Shown: positions 9,025 to 19,568, numbered from the stretch's first letter. The stretch is 64,000 bases of DNA from Brevibacterium atlanticum (GCF_011617245.1 NZ_CP050152.1:1846503-1910502), one strand, 5' to 3'. Notes: a model not told the origin generated them from the letters alone. Numbers and translations: made by a program.

Positions 9025-10359
9025 TCAGGCCCCGGGAGAGGTCATGGCTTCCCACAGCTGGGTGAATGCGGGCAGGGTCTTGGCCACGGTGCCTGCGTTC
9101 TCGATGGTCAGGCCCTCGATGCGGAGACCGAGGATCGCCCCGGCCATGACCATGCGATGGTCATGATAGGTGTGCCAGAGAGCCGGACGCAGTTCGGCGC
9201 CGCCGGTGATCGTCAGCGCGTCGGGGTGTTCGACGACGTCGACGCCGACGGCGCTCAGTTCGCGTGTCAGCGCGGCCAGACGATCCGTTTCGTGTCCGCG
9301 CAGGTGGCCGATTCCGCGCAGCTGCGAGGTGCCCTCGGCCAGCCCGGCCAATGCCGCGACGACAGGGGTGAGCTCTCCGACCGCGGAGAGGTCGAGGTCG
9401 ACGGCACGAAGTGCGGAGGGCCCGGTGACGTGCAGTCCGTCTCGATCGAGGATCGCCTGCGCGCCGAAGGCCTCGGCGATGTCGCGGAAGCCGTCTCCGG
9501 CCTGTGTGGTGTGGACCGGCCAGTCGGTGATCGTGACCGTTCCGTCAGTGGCCACAGCGGCGGCGGCGAAGGCGGCCGCGTTGGACAGATCCGGTTCGAC
9601 GAGGACGTCGAGTCCCCGCGGCAGGCCGGGTTCGACGATCCACCGTTCCGGTTCGGGTTCGCTGATGTCGACCCCGGCGTCCCTGAGCACCTCGAGGGTC
9701 ATGTCGACATGGGTGCGGCTGGGCACGCCGGTGCCGGTGTTGATGAGTTCGAGCCCCAACGGCATGACGGGGGCGGCCAGCAGCAGTCCGGAGACGAATT
9801 GACTCGAGGCGCTGGCGTCGATTTCGAGGTGACCGCCGCGCAGCTGGGCGCTGGGACGGATGGACAGCGGCAGCAGGCCGTCTGCGGAGGTGATCGATGC
9901 GCCGAGGCGGCTCAGCGAGTCCACGGTCACCGACATCGGTCGCACCCGGGCCTGCTCATCGCCGTCGAGGACGACTTCGCGTCCGGTCAGGGCGGCCAGC
10001 GGCGGGATGAAGCGCATGACGGTCCCGGCGAGACCACAGTCGATCGTGATCGGCTCGGCCGCCTCGGCGGGTGAATCCGCGGCCGCGGCGAAGTCGATCG
10101 GCTCGATGTGGAGGACATCTCCGTCGTCGTCGATGTCGGCTCCGAGCGCGCGCAGCGCCTCGATCATGAGCAGAGTGTCGCGGCTGCGCAGCCAGCCCTT
10201 GAGATCGGATCCGGACTGGGCGAGGGCGGCGAGGACGAGATAGCGGTTCGTCAGCGATTTCGATCCGGGAACGGTGACGGCGGCGGTGATGGACGAACCG
10301 GCGACTGGTGCCTGCCAGTCGCCGGTCGCCGGGGGAGTCTGCGTGGGGATGTCAGTCAA
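9025..10359 (-). CDS. aroA: 3-phosphoshikimate 1-carboxyvinyltransferase (EPSP synthase)
   Basis: A 444-residue EPSP synthase of the shikimate pathway. Motifs are VPGSKSLTNRYL (PEP/S3P binding) near residue 30, LAGTVMRF, ASSQFVSGLLL and the C-terminal YHDHRMVMAGAILGL. The TTG start at 10359 lies inside the end of the DoxX gene (8-nt overlap) and has no well-spaced Shine-Dalgarno sequence, so the exact start is uncertain. It heads the run aroA-rsgA-hisN-aminotransferase on the minus strand, close to sigR as in Streptomyces and relatives. Confidence 0.93.
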   Translation of the reverse strand: MTDIPTQTPPATGDWQAPVAGSSITAAVTVPGSKSLTNRYLVLAALAQSGSDLKGWLRSRDTLLMIEALRALGADIDDDGDVLHIEPIDFAAAADSPAEAAEPITIDCGLAGTVMRFIPPLAALTGREVVLDGDEQARVRPMSVTVDSLSRLGASITSADGLLPLSIRPSAQLRGGHLEIDASASSQFVSGLLLAAPVMPLGLELINTGTGVPSRTHVDMTLEVLRDAGVDISEPEPERWIVEPGLPRGLDVLVEPDLSNAAAFAAAAVATDGTVTITDWPVHTTQAGDGFRDIAEAFGAQAILDRDGLHVTGPSALRAVDLDLSAVGELTPVVAALAGLAEGTSQLRGIGHLRGHETDRLAALTRELSAVGVDVVEHPDALTITGGAELRPALWHTYHDHRMVMAGAILGLRIEGLTIENAGTVAKTLPAFTQLWEAMTSPGA

Positions 10360-10849
10360 CTCCGAGTGCGTTCAGCGCCTGCTTGGAGGTGTCTTCGACG
10401 CTTGACCAGAGGTCCTCGGCGGCATGCTGGGTGCGCCACCACAGTCCGGGGCGTCCAGCGGTGTCGACGCTGGCCAGCAGAGCACCGCCGAGCATCGAGG
10501 TCCGCAGCAGCGTCCGCTCGTTGCGGGCCTTCTTCTCCTCCTTCGAGGTCGTCTTCTCGGCCGCGAGGCGCTCTCCGACGGTGTCGAGCAGGTAAGTGCC
10601 CACGAGGATCGTGGCGCTGATGCGCGGGAAGCGGCCGATGGCCAGAAGCGAGCCGGCGGCGACCTGTGCCACACCGGTGGCGCGTGCGAGGGTCGTCGCA
10701 TCCACGGGCACATCGATCTGCTTGCGGGCCTGGTTGAGAAGAGGAGTGACCGAAGCGGCTGCGGCTTCGGGCCGACGCAGACGGTCGACGCCGTTGAGGA
10801 GGTATCCGGCGGCCAACATGGGCCGTGCGATGAAACGGATGGGAGACAC
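10352..10849 (-). CDS. DoxX family membrane protein
   Basis: A 165-residue protein beginning SPIRFIARPMLAAGYLLNGVDRLRRP, with about four hydrophobic segments, matching the DoxX family of integral membrane proteins, some of which are linked to redox and thiol stress. GTG at 10849 is preferred because AAGGAAGG lies 6 nt upstream; the open frame extends to 10948 without a better site. The gene diverges from sigR across about 150 bp and overlaps the aroA start, so it may lead the aroA operon. A link with the thiol-stress regulon is suggested only by position. Confidence 0.75.
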   Translation of the reverse strand: MSPIRFIARPMLAAGYLLNGVDRLRRPEAAAASVTPLLNQARKQIDVPVDATTLARATGVAQVAAGSLLAIGRFPRISATILVGTYLLDTVGERLAAEKTTSKEEKKARNERTLLRTSMLGGALLASVDTAGRPGLWWRTQHAAEDLWSSVEDTSKQALNALGVD

Positions 10850-10903
10850 TGTGGTCCTTCCTTGAGTGGCGGGCATCTCACTGGCAAGCATAACTGCTGT
10901 TCG

Positions 10904-10931
10904 GGGAATAGTGGCACCTCGGGACGATGTT
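10904..10931 (+). promoter_or_regulatory. SigR/SigH-type promoter upstream of sigR
   Basis: GGGAAT (10904-10909) and GTT (10929-10931) are separated by 19 bp, matching the SigR/SigH consensus (GGGAAT, 18-20 bp, GTT). It lies 65 nt ahead of the sigR start and fits the autoregulation known for SigR in Streptomyces and SigH in mycobacteria. Confidence 0.65.
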
Positions 10932-10995
10932 ACAGACGGTGAAGACACGAGGCGGGTCGGACCCGCCTGGCAACGATCGGCAGAAGGGAAGGTCT

Positions 10996-11652
10996 ATGAG
11001 TGCCACTGCCGTCCTAGAGAGAACGGGCGTACCATTGACTGCGATGACCGAATCAGTCAAAGAAGTCCCCGAAACGGCGGCCGAGAGGTCGGAGCGTTTC
11101 GAGCGCGATGCTCTGGAATATGTCAACCAGCTCTACGCGGCTGCTCTGCGGATGACCCGCAATCCTGCCGATGCCGAGGACCTGGTCCAAGAGGCGTACG
11201 CGAAGGCCTATGCCGCCTTCCACCAATACAAGCCCGGAACGAACCTCAAAGCGTGGCTGTACCGGATCCTCACGAACACCTTCATCAACAACTACCGCAA
11301 GAAGCAGCGGCAGCCGAAGGAGCACGGCAGCGAGGACATCGAGGACTGGCAGATCGCCCAGGCCGACAGCCATTCGTCCTCGGGAGGACGCTCCGCGGAG
11401 CTCGAGGCACTCGATCACCTGCCCGACTCCGACGTCAAAGACGCGCTGTCGGCGCTGCCCGAGGACTTCCGCATGGTCGTCTACTATGCCGATGTCGAAG
11501 GGCTGCCGTACAAAGAGATCGCCGAGATCATGGACACACCGATCGGCACCGTGATGTCGCGTCTGCACCGTGGGCGACGGCAGCTGCGGGAGATGTTGGC
11601 CGACTACGCCGCCGACCGCGGTTTCGCGAATCCCGAGGGAGGTGCGAAATGA
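10996..11652 (+). CDS. sigR: ECF sigma factor, SigR/SigH family (thiol-oxidative stress)
   Basis: A 218-residue sigma-70 family protein. Region 2 includes [21 protein letters not shown] and [20 protein letters not shown]; region 4 includes [26 protein letters not shown] and [15 protein letters not shown]. These are close to SigR/SigH. ATG 10996 follows AAGGGAAGG by 4-5 nt. A second in-frame ATG at 11044 (residue 17) could give a shorter form; SigR in Streptomyces also has long and short isoforms. The stop overlaps the rsrA start (ATGA). The pair with a ZAS anti-sigma gene strongly supports the assignment. Confidence 0.93.
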   Translation: MSATAVLERTGVPLTAMTESVKEVPETAAERSERFERDALEYVNQLYAAALRMTRNPADAEDLVQEAYAKAYAAFHQYKPGTNLKAWLYRILTNTFINNYRKKQRQPKEHGSEDIEDWQIAQADSHSSSGGRSAELEALDHLPDSDVKDALSALPEDFRMVVYYADVEGLPYKEIAEIMDTPIGTVMSRLHRGRRQLREMLADYAADRGFANPEGGAK

Positions 11653-11915
11653 GCGACGAAGGATGCTGCGAAAGCGTCAGGACCGAATCCCTGATGCGCA
11701 TCTACCACTACCTCGACGGCGAGCTGACGACGACCGAGATCCGTGAGATCTCGATCCACCTCGAACAGTGCCCGTCGTGCCACGACGAGTACGAGATCGA
11801 AGCGCTGCTCAAGGAATTGGTGCGACGTTCGTGCAGCCATGATCGAGCCCCGATGGGTCTGCGCGAGAAGATCCGGCAGCGGATCGCTCTCGAACAGACG
11901 ATGTGGCAGAGCTGA
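11649..11915 (+). CDS. rsrA: Zinc-binding redox-sensing anti-sigma factor RsrA/RshA
   Basis: An 88-residue ZAS-family protein with the HxxxCxxC motif at His37, Cys41 and Cys44 (HLEQCPSC), the same numbering as Streptomyces RsrA. The extra Cys pair is at residues 6-7. In the family these residues bind zinc and form a disulfide on oxidation, which releases the sigma factor. The usual redox Cys lies a few residues nearer the LDGEL segment than it does here, so spacing in the switch may differ. Start ATG 11649 shares bases with the sigR stop. Confidence 0.92.
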   Translation: MSDEGCCESVRTESLMRIYHYLDGELTTTEIREISIHLEQCPSCHDEYEIEALLKELVRRSCSHDRAPMGLREKIRQRIALEQTMWQS

Positions 11916-11967
11916 TCCGGGTCGGAGTGATCGAACTGACTCGGCCGGCCTGATCAGGCTCGCAGAG

Positions 11968-12012
11968 ACGACGAGGGCGGGAAGAGATTCGATCTCTTCC
12001 CGCCCTCGTCGT
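11968..12012. terminator. Convergent terminator between rsrA and the bL37 gene
   Basis: A perfect 21-bp inverted repeat (11968-11988 and 11992-12012) with a TCG triloop, lying between the converging rsrA and bL37 genes. Confidence 0.8.
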
Positions 12013-12032
12013 GTACTGAACGAATCAGCGCA

Positions 12033-12107
12033 TCAGCTGTTCGGACGATTGCCGTGGTTCGCCTTGTTGCGACGGCGATCGCGACGCTTACGGCCACGCT
12101 TGCTCAT
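12033..12107 (-). CDS. Ribosomal protein bL37 (24 residues, AURKAIP1/COX24-type)
   Basis: A 24-residue, strongly basic peptide, MSKRGRKRRDRRRNKANH followed by GNRPNS. It matches the tiny actinobacterial large-subunit protein bL37 first seen in mycobacterial ribosome structures, which ends KANHGKRPNA. AAGGAGAA lies 6 nt before ATG 12107 on the minus strand. It is short enough to be missed by many gene finders. It should be an extended rRNA-binding peptide in the 50S subunit. Confidence 0.85.
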   Translation of the reverse strand: MSKRGRKRRDRRRNKANHGNRPNS

Positions 12108-12181
12108 AGTGTTCTCCTTCGATAGACGGTTAATTCTCTCATGTTCGCCCTGACAGGGCAAAGACGCGAGCGTGGGATCGC

Positions 12182-12796
12182 TCAGTTGTCGCCGAGGACG
12201 TCGCGGACGCCCAGCCAGCTGAACCATCCGCGGTGGAGGACCAGCCAGGCCAGCAGCCCGTAGCCCTCTTGTGCGGGCAGATGATCCCGTGAGGATGCGA
12301 GTTCACGCTGCCAGACAGGGTGTCCGAGCAGGGGAGTGAACGCGTCGACGTAGGTGATGCCGCGTCGCTTGGCCACATCGGAGAAGCTCGTGTTGAGTTC
12401 GGCGATGCGTCGATTGCGGTCGCCGTCGTGTTCGGGCGGAGGTCCGAGCACGAAGGTCGAGACCTTCCGGGCCAGAGCCTCGTCGAGGACGTTGGCCACA
12501 TCGAGGCGGGCCCTGGCCACCGAACGACCCGAATCGAGATCGCCGGAGCCCAAGGCCAGCACCAGACGATTGTCCCCGTCCGGGGTGAACCGCAGGGACG
12601 CCTCGGCGATGGTGCGAGCGTGGAGCTCGGCGGAGTCCTCACGGGGAACGGCCAGCGGATAGACCTTGAGGTCGGGCAGACTCGGCAGGGTCCTGGCCGT
12701 CACCCGACCGACCCATCCGAGACCACGGCCGTCACCGTGGCCGGCGACCAGAGGGCCGCCGACCACGGCGATGGTTGTGGTCGTGTCGCTGCTCAC
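12182..12796 (-). CDS. SGNH/GDSL-hydrolase-like protein with altered nucleophile motif
   Basis: A 204-residue protein with SGNH-fold features: block I appears as VVGGPLVAGHGDG (residues 11-23), block III-like LALGSGD, and the C-terminal SRDHLPAQEG in place of DxxH. The canonical GDS serine position is Pro15, so classic esterase catalysis is doubtful. Actinobacterial relatives at this locus also carry variant motifs, as far as I recall. ATG overlaps the kgd stop by 4 nt (ATGA), so it is translated with kgd. Its function is unknown. Confidence 0.7.
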   Translation of the reverse strand: MSSDTTTTIAVVGGPLVAGHGDGRGLGWVGRVTARTLPSLPDLKVYPLAVPREDSAELHARTIAEASLRFTPDGDNRLVLALGSGDLDSGRSVARARLDVANVLDEALARKVSTFVLGPPPEHDGDRNRRIAELNTSFSDVAKRRGITYVDAFTPLLGHPVWQRELASSRDHLPAQEGYGLLAWLVLHRGWFSWLGVRDVLGDN

Positions 12797-15700
12797 CGGG
12801 TGAAGATCCGTTCGACGAGATCCTTCTGCTGGGCCTCATGGAAGTGCTTGAGACCCGTCGAGGTGGCTGCGGAGGCGGCGCGCGCGATGACGGTGACGGG
12901 GCGGTCGCCGAGCAGCTGCGGCAGGTTCATCGCCATGAACGGCCATGCGCCCTGGTTCTCCGGCTCCTCCTGAGCCCAGACGATCTCGGCGTCGGCCGGG
13001 AAGCGATCGAGGACGGCGGTGATGGCCGCCTCGTCGAGCGGGTAGAGCTGCTCGAGGCGGACGAGTGCCATCTTCGTGTCATTGTCCGCCTCGCGCTTGG
13101 CCTTGAGCTCCCAGTAGAGCTTGCCGGACACGAGCACGACGCGGTCGACCTGAGCGGCATCGACGTCGGTGTCGTCGACGACGGCTTCGAACCGACCGGA
13201 GGTGAAGTCCTCCGGCGAGTTCGCGGCGGCCTTGAGCCGGAGCATCGACTTCGGTGTGAAGACGATGAGCGGCCGCTTGTTCGACGCAGCGGCGTGCCGA
13301 CGCAGCAGGTGGAAGTACGACGCACCGGACGACGGCTGAGCCACCGTCATGTTCGACTCCGCGCACAGCTGCAGGTAGCGCTCGATGCGTCCCGAGGAGT
13401 GGTCGGGGCCCTGCCCCTCGTAGCCATGGGGCAGAAGCATGACGACACCGGAGTTCTGCTGCCACTTCTGCTCGGACGAGGAGATGAACTCGTCGATGAC
13501 CGACTGGGCGCCCTGGGCGAAGTCGCCGAACTGGGCCTCCCAGGCCACGAGGGCGTCCTTGCGCTGGACGGAGTACCCGTACTCGAAGCCGACGGCCGCG
13601 TATTCGCTCAGCAGCGAATCGTAGACCCAGAAGCGTGCCTGATCCTCGGTGAGGTTCTGCAGCGGGGTCCATTCGTTGCCGTTGATCGAGTCGATGAGCA
13701 CAGAATGGCGCTGGACGAAGGTGCCGCGGCGGGAGTCCTGGCCGGCCAGACGTACGGGCACACCGTCCATGAGCAGCGAACCGAAGGCGATGAGCTCGGC
13801 GAAGCCCCAGTCGATGCCGCCCGAGAGCGCCATCTCCTTGCGCTTCTCCAGCAGAGCCCGCAGCTTCTTGTGGATCGTGAAGCCCTCGGGCACCTCGACG
13901 AAGGCCTCGCCGATGCGGGTGAGCGTCTCGGGGCTGATCGCGGTCTCGGCATCGTTGTGGCTCTCGATGTCGCTGGGCTCGTAAGGAGCGTTGAAGGCCT
14001 CGCCGTCGTAGGGTCCGGTCTCGGCTTCCTTCGTCTCGGCGAACGCGGACTCCAGCTTCGACTGGTAGTCCTTGAGCGCCTCGGCGGCCTCTTCGTCGGT
14101 GATGCACTTCCTGCCCACGAGGGACTCGGTGTAGAGCTTGCGCACCGATCCCTTCTTCTCGATGAGCGAGTACATCAGCGGCTGCGTCATCGAGGGGTCG
14201 TCGCCCTCGTTGTGACCGCGGCGGCGGTAGCAGACGAGGTCGATGACGACGTCGCGGTTGAACTCCTGGCGGTACTCGAACGCCAGGCGAGCCGCCCGCA
14301 CGACCGCCTCGGGGTCATCGCCGTTGACATGGAAGATCGGGGCGTTGATCGACTTCGCCACGTCGGTGCAGTAGAAGGACGACCGTGCCGAGGCGGGGGG
14401 AGTCGTGAACCCGACCTGGTTGTTGATGATGACATGGACGGTTCCGCCGGTGCGGTAGCCGCGCAGCTCCGAGAGGTTGAGCGTCTCGGTGACGACTCCC
14501 TGGCCGGCGAAGGCGGCATCGCCGTGCACGAGGACCGGCAACACCGTGAAGCCGGCTTCGCCCTGATCGACGAGGTCCTGCTTCGCGCGCACGATGCCTT
14601 CGAGGACCGGGTCGACGGTCTCGAGGTGGCTGGGGTTCGCGGCGACGTACACGCCGGTGGTGTTGCCCGAGGGCGAGGTGAACGAGCCCTGGGTGCCGAG
14701 GTGGTACTTCACGTCGCCTGAGCCCTGCACGGTGTCGGGAGACATGGTGCCGTCGAACTCGCGGAAGATCTGCGCATATGATTTGCCGGCGATGTTCGTG
14801 AGCACGTTGAGGCGTCCGCGGTGGGCCATGCCGATGGCGACCTCGTCGAGTCCGGTGTCAGCGGACTGGTTGAGGATCTCGTCGAGGAGGACGATCGCGG
14901 ACTCTCCGCCTTCGAGGCTGAAGCGCTTCTGCCCGATGTACTTCGTCTGCAGGAAGGTCTCGAATGCTTCCGCGGCGTTGAGCCGGCCGAGGATGTGTCC
15001 CTGCTCGGATCGGGTCAGCTCCTGGTGGGGAACCTCGATCTTCGCCTGGAACCAGCGGCGCTGCACGGGATCGGCGATGTGCATGTACTCGAAGCCGATG
15101 GTCCGGCAGTAGCTCTCGCGCAGAAGACCGAGGATGCTGCGGAAGGGCATCATCGGCTTCGCACCGAATCCGCCGGTGGGGAACTCGCGCTCGAGGTCCC
15201 ACAGGGTCAGACCGTGCTGGTTGATGTCGAGGTCCGGGTGCGAACGCTGACGGTAGACCAGGGGGTCGATATTGGCCATGAGGTGGCCGCGGGTGCGGTA
15301 GGCATCGATGAGCTCGATGACGCGCGCGGTCTTGTTGACATCGTCCTGGTCCTCGGCGGAGACGTCGGGAACCCAGCGGACCGGTTCGTACGGCAGGCGC
15401 AGCGACTCGAAGACGTCGTCGTAGAAGCCGTCCTCACCGAGCAGGTAGCTGTGGACGAGCTTGAGGAACTCACCCGAACCGGCGCCCTGGATCACGCGGT
15501 GATCGTAGGTCGAGGTCATGGTCAGGACCTTGGATACGGCCAGATCGTTGATGGTCTTCTGGCTCGCACCCTGGAATTCCGCCGGGTAGTCCAGCGCGCC
15601 GACGCCGATGATGCAGCCCTGGCCCTTTGTCAGCCGCGGCACCGAGTGCACGGTGCCGATGCCGCCCGGGTTGGTCAGCGAAACCGTGGTGCCGGCGAAG

Positions 15701-16539
15701 TCGTCAGCAGTGAGCTTGCCCTTGCGGGCCTTGTCGACGAGTCCGTCGTAGGCATCGACGAACTGGCGGAAGGTCAGCGTCTCGGCCTTCTTGACATTCG
15801 GCACGAGCAGAGTGCGGGTGCCGTCCTTCTTCGGGACGTCGATGGCGAGGCCGAAGTTGATGTGGGCGGGCGAGACCATCACAGGCTTGCCGTCGCGGAT
15901 GTCATAGGAGACGTTCTGCGATGGGAAGTTCTGCAGCGCGCGGATGACGGCATAGCCGATGAGGTGGGTGAAGGAGACCTTCCCGCCGCGGGTGCGCTTG
16001 AGGTGGGAGTTGATGACGATCCGGTTGTCGATGAGCGCCTTGGCAGGCAGTGCCCGCACCGAGGTGGCGGTGGGGACTTCGATGGACTCGTCCATGTTCT
16101 TCGCGATGAGCTTCGCAGGACCGCGCAGGGGAGTGATCGTCTCTTCGGGCTCCGGCTGCGGGGCCGTCTCCTTCGGGGTGACCTGCGGAACGGACTTCGT
16201 CTCGGCCTTCAGCGTCTCGGACTCGGCCGATGAGGGCGAGACGCCGCGCGAGGTCTCGCGCGGCGCGGCAGGGGCCTGCGCGGGAGCAGAGGCCTTGGGC
16301 TCCGACTTCGGAGCGGACTTCTGCGCCGAGGACTTCTCGGCAGCTTTCGTGCCGGACTTCTCAGCCGACTGGGCAGCAGCGTTCTGACCGCCGCTGTTCT
16401 TCTCGTACTTGTCGAAGAACGGCCACCAGGACTTGTCGACCGAATTCTTATCTGACTTGTACTGCTCATACAATTCCTCGACCAACCACTCGTTGGACCC
16501 GAAGTCTTCAACGGTGCGGTTCGGAGTATTGACGGACAC
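12793..16539 (-). CDS. kgd: Multifunctional 2-oxoglutarate decarboxylase/dehydrogenase E1-E2 fusion
   Basis: A 1248-residue actinobacterial KGD/OdhA-type enzyme. Residues 1-40 hold the conserved start (FGSNEWLVEELYEQYKSD), 40-110 an Ala/Lys/Pro-rich linker, about 115-350 an E2-like acyltransferase domain ending in DHRVIQGAGSGEF. Residues from about 390 onward are the ThDP-dependent E1, with GDAAFAGQGVVTETLNLS leading to NNQVGF (cofactor motif) near 670-710. It converts 2-oxoglutarate to succinyl-CoA together with shared E2/E3 subunits in the TCA cycle. In relatives it is inhibited by the FHA protein GarA/OdhI. The start is GTG 16539; the Shine-Dalgarno sequence is weak. Confidence 0.95.
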   Translation of the reverse strand: MSVNTPNRTVEDFGSNEWLVEELYEQYKSDKNSVDKSWWPFFDKYEKNSGGQNAAAQSAEKSGTKAAEKSSAQKSAPKSEPKASAPAQAPAAPRETSRGVSPSSAESETLKAETKSVPQVTPKETAPQPEPEETITPLRGPAKLIAKNMDESIEVPTATSVRALPAKALIDNRIVINSHLKRTRGGKVSFTHLIGYAVIRALQNFPSQNVSYDIRDGKPVMVSPAHINFGLAIDVPKKDGTRTLLVPNVKKAETLTFRQFVDAYDGLVDKARKGKLTADDFAGTTVSLTNPGGIGTVHSVPRLTKGQGCIIGVGALDYPAEFQGASQKTINDLAVSKVLTMTSTYDHRVIQGAGSGEFLKLVHSYLLGEDGFYDDVFESLRLPYEPVRWVPDVSAEDQDDVNKTARVIELIDAYRTRGHLMANIDPLVYRQRSHPDLDINQHGLTLWDLEREFPTGGFGAKPMMPFRSILGLLRESYCRTIGFEYMHIADPVQRRWFQAKIEVPHQELTRSEQGHILGRLNAAEAFETFLQTKYIGQKRFSLEGGESAIVLLDEILNQSADTGLDEVAIGMAHRGRLNVLTNIAGKSYAQIFREFDGTMSPDTVQGSGDVKYHLGTQGSFTSPSGNTTGVYVAANPSHLETVDPVLEGIVRAKQDLVDQGEAGFTVLPVLVHGDAAFAGQGVVTETLNLSELRGYRTGGTVHVIINNQVGFTTPPASARSSFYCTDVAKSINAPIFHVNGDDPEAVVRAARLAFEYRQEFNRDVVIDLVCYRRRGHNEGDDPSMTQPLMYSLIEKKGSVRKLYTESLVGRKCITDEEAAEALKDYQSKLESAFAETKEAETGPYDGEAFNAPYEPSDIESHNDAETAISPETLTRIGEAFVEVPEGFTIHKKLRALLEKRKEMALSGGIDWGFAELIAFGSLLMDGVPVRLAGQDSRRGTFVQRHSVLIDSINGNEWTPLQNLTEDQARFWVYDSLLSEYAAVGFEYGYSVQRKDALVAWEAQFGDFAQGAQSVIDEFISSSEQKWQQNSGVVMLLPHGYEGQGPDHSSGRIERYLQLCAESNMTVAQPSSGASYFHLLRRHAAASNKRPLIVFTPKSMLRLKAAANSPEDFTSGRFEAVVDDTDVDAAQVDRVVLVSGKLYWELKAKREADNDTKMALVRLEQLYPLDEAAITAVLDRFPADAEIVWAQEEPENQGAWPFMAMNLPQLLGDRPVTVIARAASAATSTGLKHFHEAQQKDLVERIFTR

Positions 16540-16599
16540 GGCGTTGATCGCCTACTTCCTGATTCAAGACTTGCTGCTTAACGACAACTCCCAGCCTAA

Positions 16600-18099
<1,500 letters not shown>

Positions 18100-18108
18100 G
18101 ATCTCTTC

Positions 18109-18231
18109 ATGACCAGTGACAGTCCCGGCCGGCGGGAAGCCGGCGCCCCAGATGACGACCCTCACCCCGTGAGGGTCACTCCCTTCACCCACTTGGTTCC
18201 CGACACCGCGATCGGCGGGGATCGCCGCTGA
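18109..18231 (+). CDS. Possible 40-residue leader or small protein
   Basis: A short open frame from ATG 18109 to TGA 18229-18231, encoding an acidic/Pro-rich start (MTSDSPGRREAGAPDDDPH) and a hydrophobic-poor end. Its stop overlaps the start of the next gene (TGATG), as in translational coupling. It has no good Shine-Dalgarno sequence and no family I recognise. It could equally be 5' leader of the membrane protein gene. Confidence 0.3.
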   Translation: MTSDSPGRREAGAPDDDPHPVRVTPFTHLVPDTAIGGDRR

Positions 18232-19568
18232 TGGAATGGCTGTTCCTCGCTCTCGCGCTGATCCTCATCCTCGGCACCGGCGTCTTCGTCGCGGCTGAAT
18301 TCTCCCTCCTCACCCTCGATCGGCACACTGCGGACAAGGCCGTCGAAGACGGGGTCGTCGGCGCGAAGACGCTGCGGCAGTCGATGACGCACCTGTCCAC
18401 CCAGCTCTCCGCAGCTCAGGTGGGCATCACGATCACGACTCTGCTCACCGGTTATCTCATGGAGCCGTCGCTGGGCAAGCTGCTGGCACCGGTGTTCGAG
18501 GCCTGGGGCGTCGGCCCCGGGCTCGCGGCGCCGTTGGCTCTGACGATCGCCCTCATCATCTCCACCGTGGGATCGATGATCTTCGGCGAGCTGGTGCCGA
18601 AGAATCTCGCGATCGCGGTCCCCCTGGCCACCGGGCGGATCGCCGCACCGATCCAGTACGTATTCTCGATCGTCTTCAAGCCGATCATCGCCGTGCTCAA
18701 CGGCACGGCCAACAAGATCCTCATGTCGATGGGTATCGAACCGCAGGAGGAGGGCTCGGTCGGACGGTCCCCGGAGGAGCTGACCTCCCTCGTTCGACAC
18801 TCGGCAGACGAAGGCATGCTCGACGAACAGACCGCTGACCTGCTCGAGCGGACGCTGAGCTTCTCCGAACGCACCGCCGAGGACGTCATGACCCCGCGTA
18901 CCCGCATGTCGACGGTCGAGAAGGACACGACTGCCCGCCAGATCATCGAACAGGCGCGCGAGACCGGGTTCTCCCGCTTTCCCGTCGCCGCAGAGGACAA
19001 GGACCACATCGTCGGTGTCGTCCACGTCAAACAGGCGTTCGCGGTGCCCCTGGCCAACCGAGACGACGCCTATGCCGGCGGTCTGATGACCGAGGTCAGG
19101 GAGATCCCGGAGACCCAGAGGCTCGACCCCCTGCTCATGGAACTGCGCGCCACCGGACTGCAGATGGCCGTGGTCGTCGACGAGTTCGGTGGTACGGCCG
19201 GAGTTGTGACCTTGGAAGACGTCGTCGAAGAACTCGTCGGCGAGGTCGCCGACGAACATGATCGGATGCGGGTCGCCGCCCGTCCCGCGCGGGACGGGTC
19301 CTGGATAGTTCCCGGTCAGCTGCGCCCCGATGAGATCTCCTCGACGATCGGGATCTCGATCCCCGAGGACTCCGACTACGAGACCCTGGCCGGTTTCGTG
19401 CTCAAGGAGCTCGGTCGGATCCCGGAACCAGGGGACCAAGTGCGCACCGATGAGGCGCTCATCCGCGTCGAACGGATGCACGGCCGTCGGATCGAACGGC
19501 TCCGGGTGGTTCTGCGGGCGACCGATGCCGCAGCTTACGAGACAGAGTCAGAAGGTGAGGGCCGATGA
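18231..19568 (+). CDS. CNNM/HlyC-CorC family membrane protein with CBS pair (first of two)
   Basis: A 445-residue protein: an N-terminal CNNM (DUF21) transmembrane domain (about residues 1-190, with GTGVFVAAEFSLLTLDR and GELVPKNLAIA), a CBS pair (about 205-330) and a C-terminal CorC_HlyC domain (about 345-440, GLQMAVVVDEFGGTAGVVTLED precedes it). The family is annotated as hemolysin-like but is now tied to Mg2+ or Co2+ export. It overlaps the next paralogue by 4 nt (ATGA), so the two are probably made together and may pair. Confidence 0.88.
   Translation: MEWLFLALALILILGTGVFVAAEFSLLTLDRHTADKAVEDGVVGAKTLRQSMTHLSTQLSAAQVGITITTLLTGYLMEPSLGKLLAPVFEAWGVGPGLAAPLALTIALIISTVGSMIFGELVPKNLAIAVPLATGRIAAPIQYVFSIVFKPIIAVLNGTANKILMSMGIEPQEEGSVGRSPEELTSLVRHSADEGMLDEQTADLLERTLSFSERTAEDVMTPRTRMSTVEKDTTARQIIEQARETGFSRFPVAAEDKDHIVGVVHVKQAFAVPLANRDDAYAGGLMTEVREIPETQRLDPLLMELRATGLQMAVVVDEFGGTAGVVTLEDVVEELVGEVADEHDRMRVAARPARDGSWIVPGQLRPDEISSTIGISIPEDSDYETLAGFVLKELGRIPEPGDQVRTDEALIRVERMHGRRIERLRVVLRATDAAAYETESEGEGR

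Noticed and set aside
12775..14721. A 648-codon open frame on the plus strand opposite kgd
   Set aside because: It is a high-GC shadow of kgd: it has no family features, low-complexity Gly/Arg/Asp/Val composition, and kgd on the other strand has clear catalytic motifs.
14821..16233. A second long plus-strand frame opposite kgd (470 codons)
   Set aside because: Same reason: a third-position-GC shadow without start signal or motifs.
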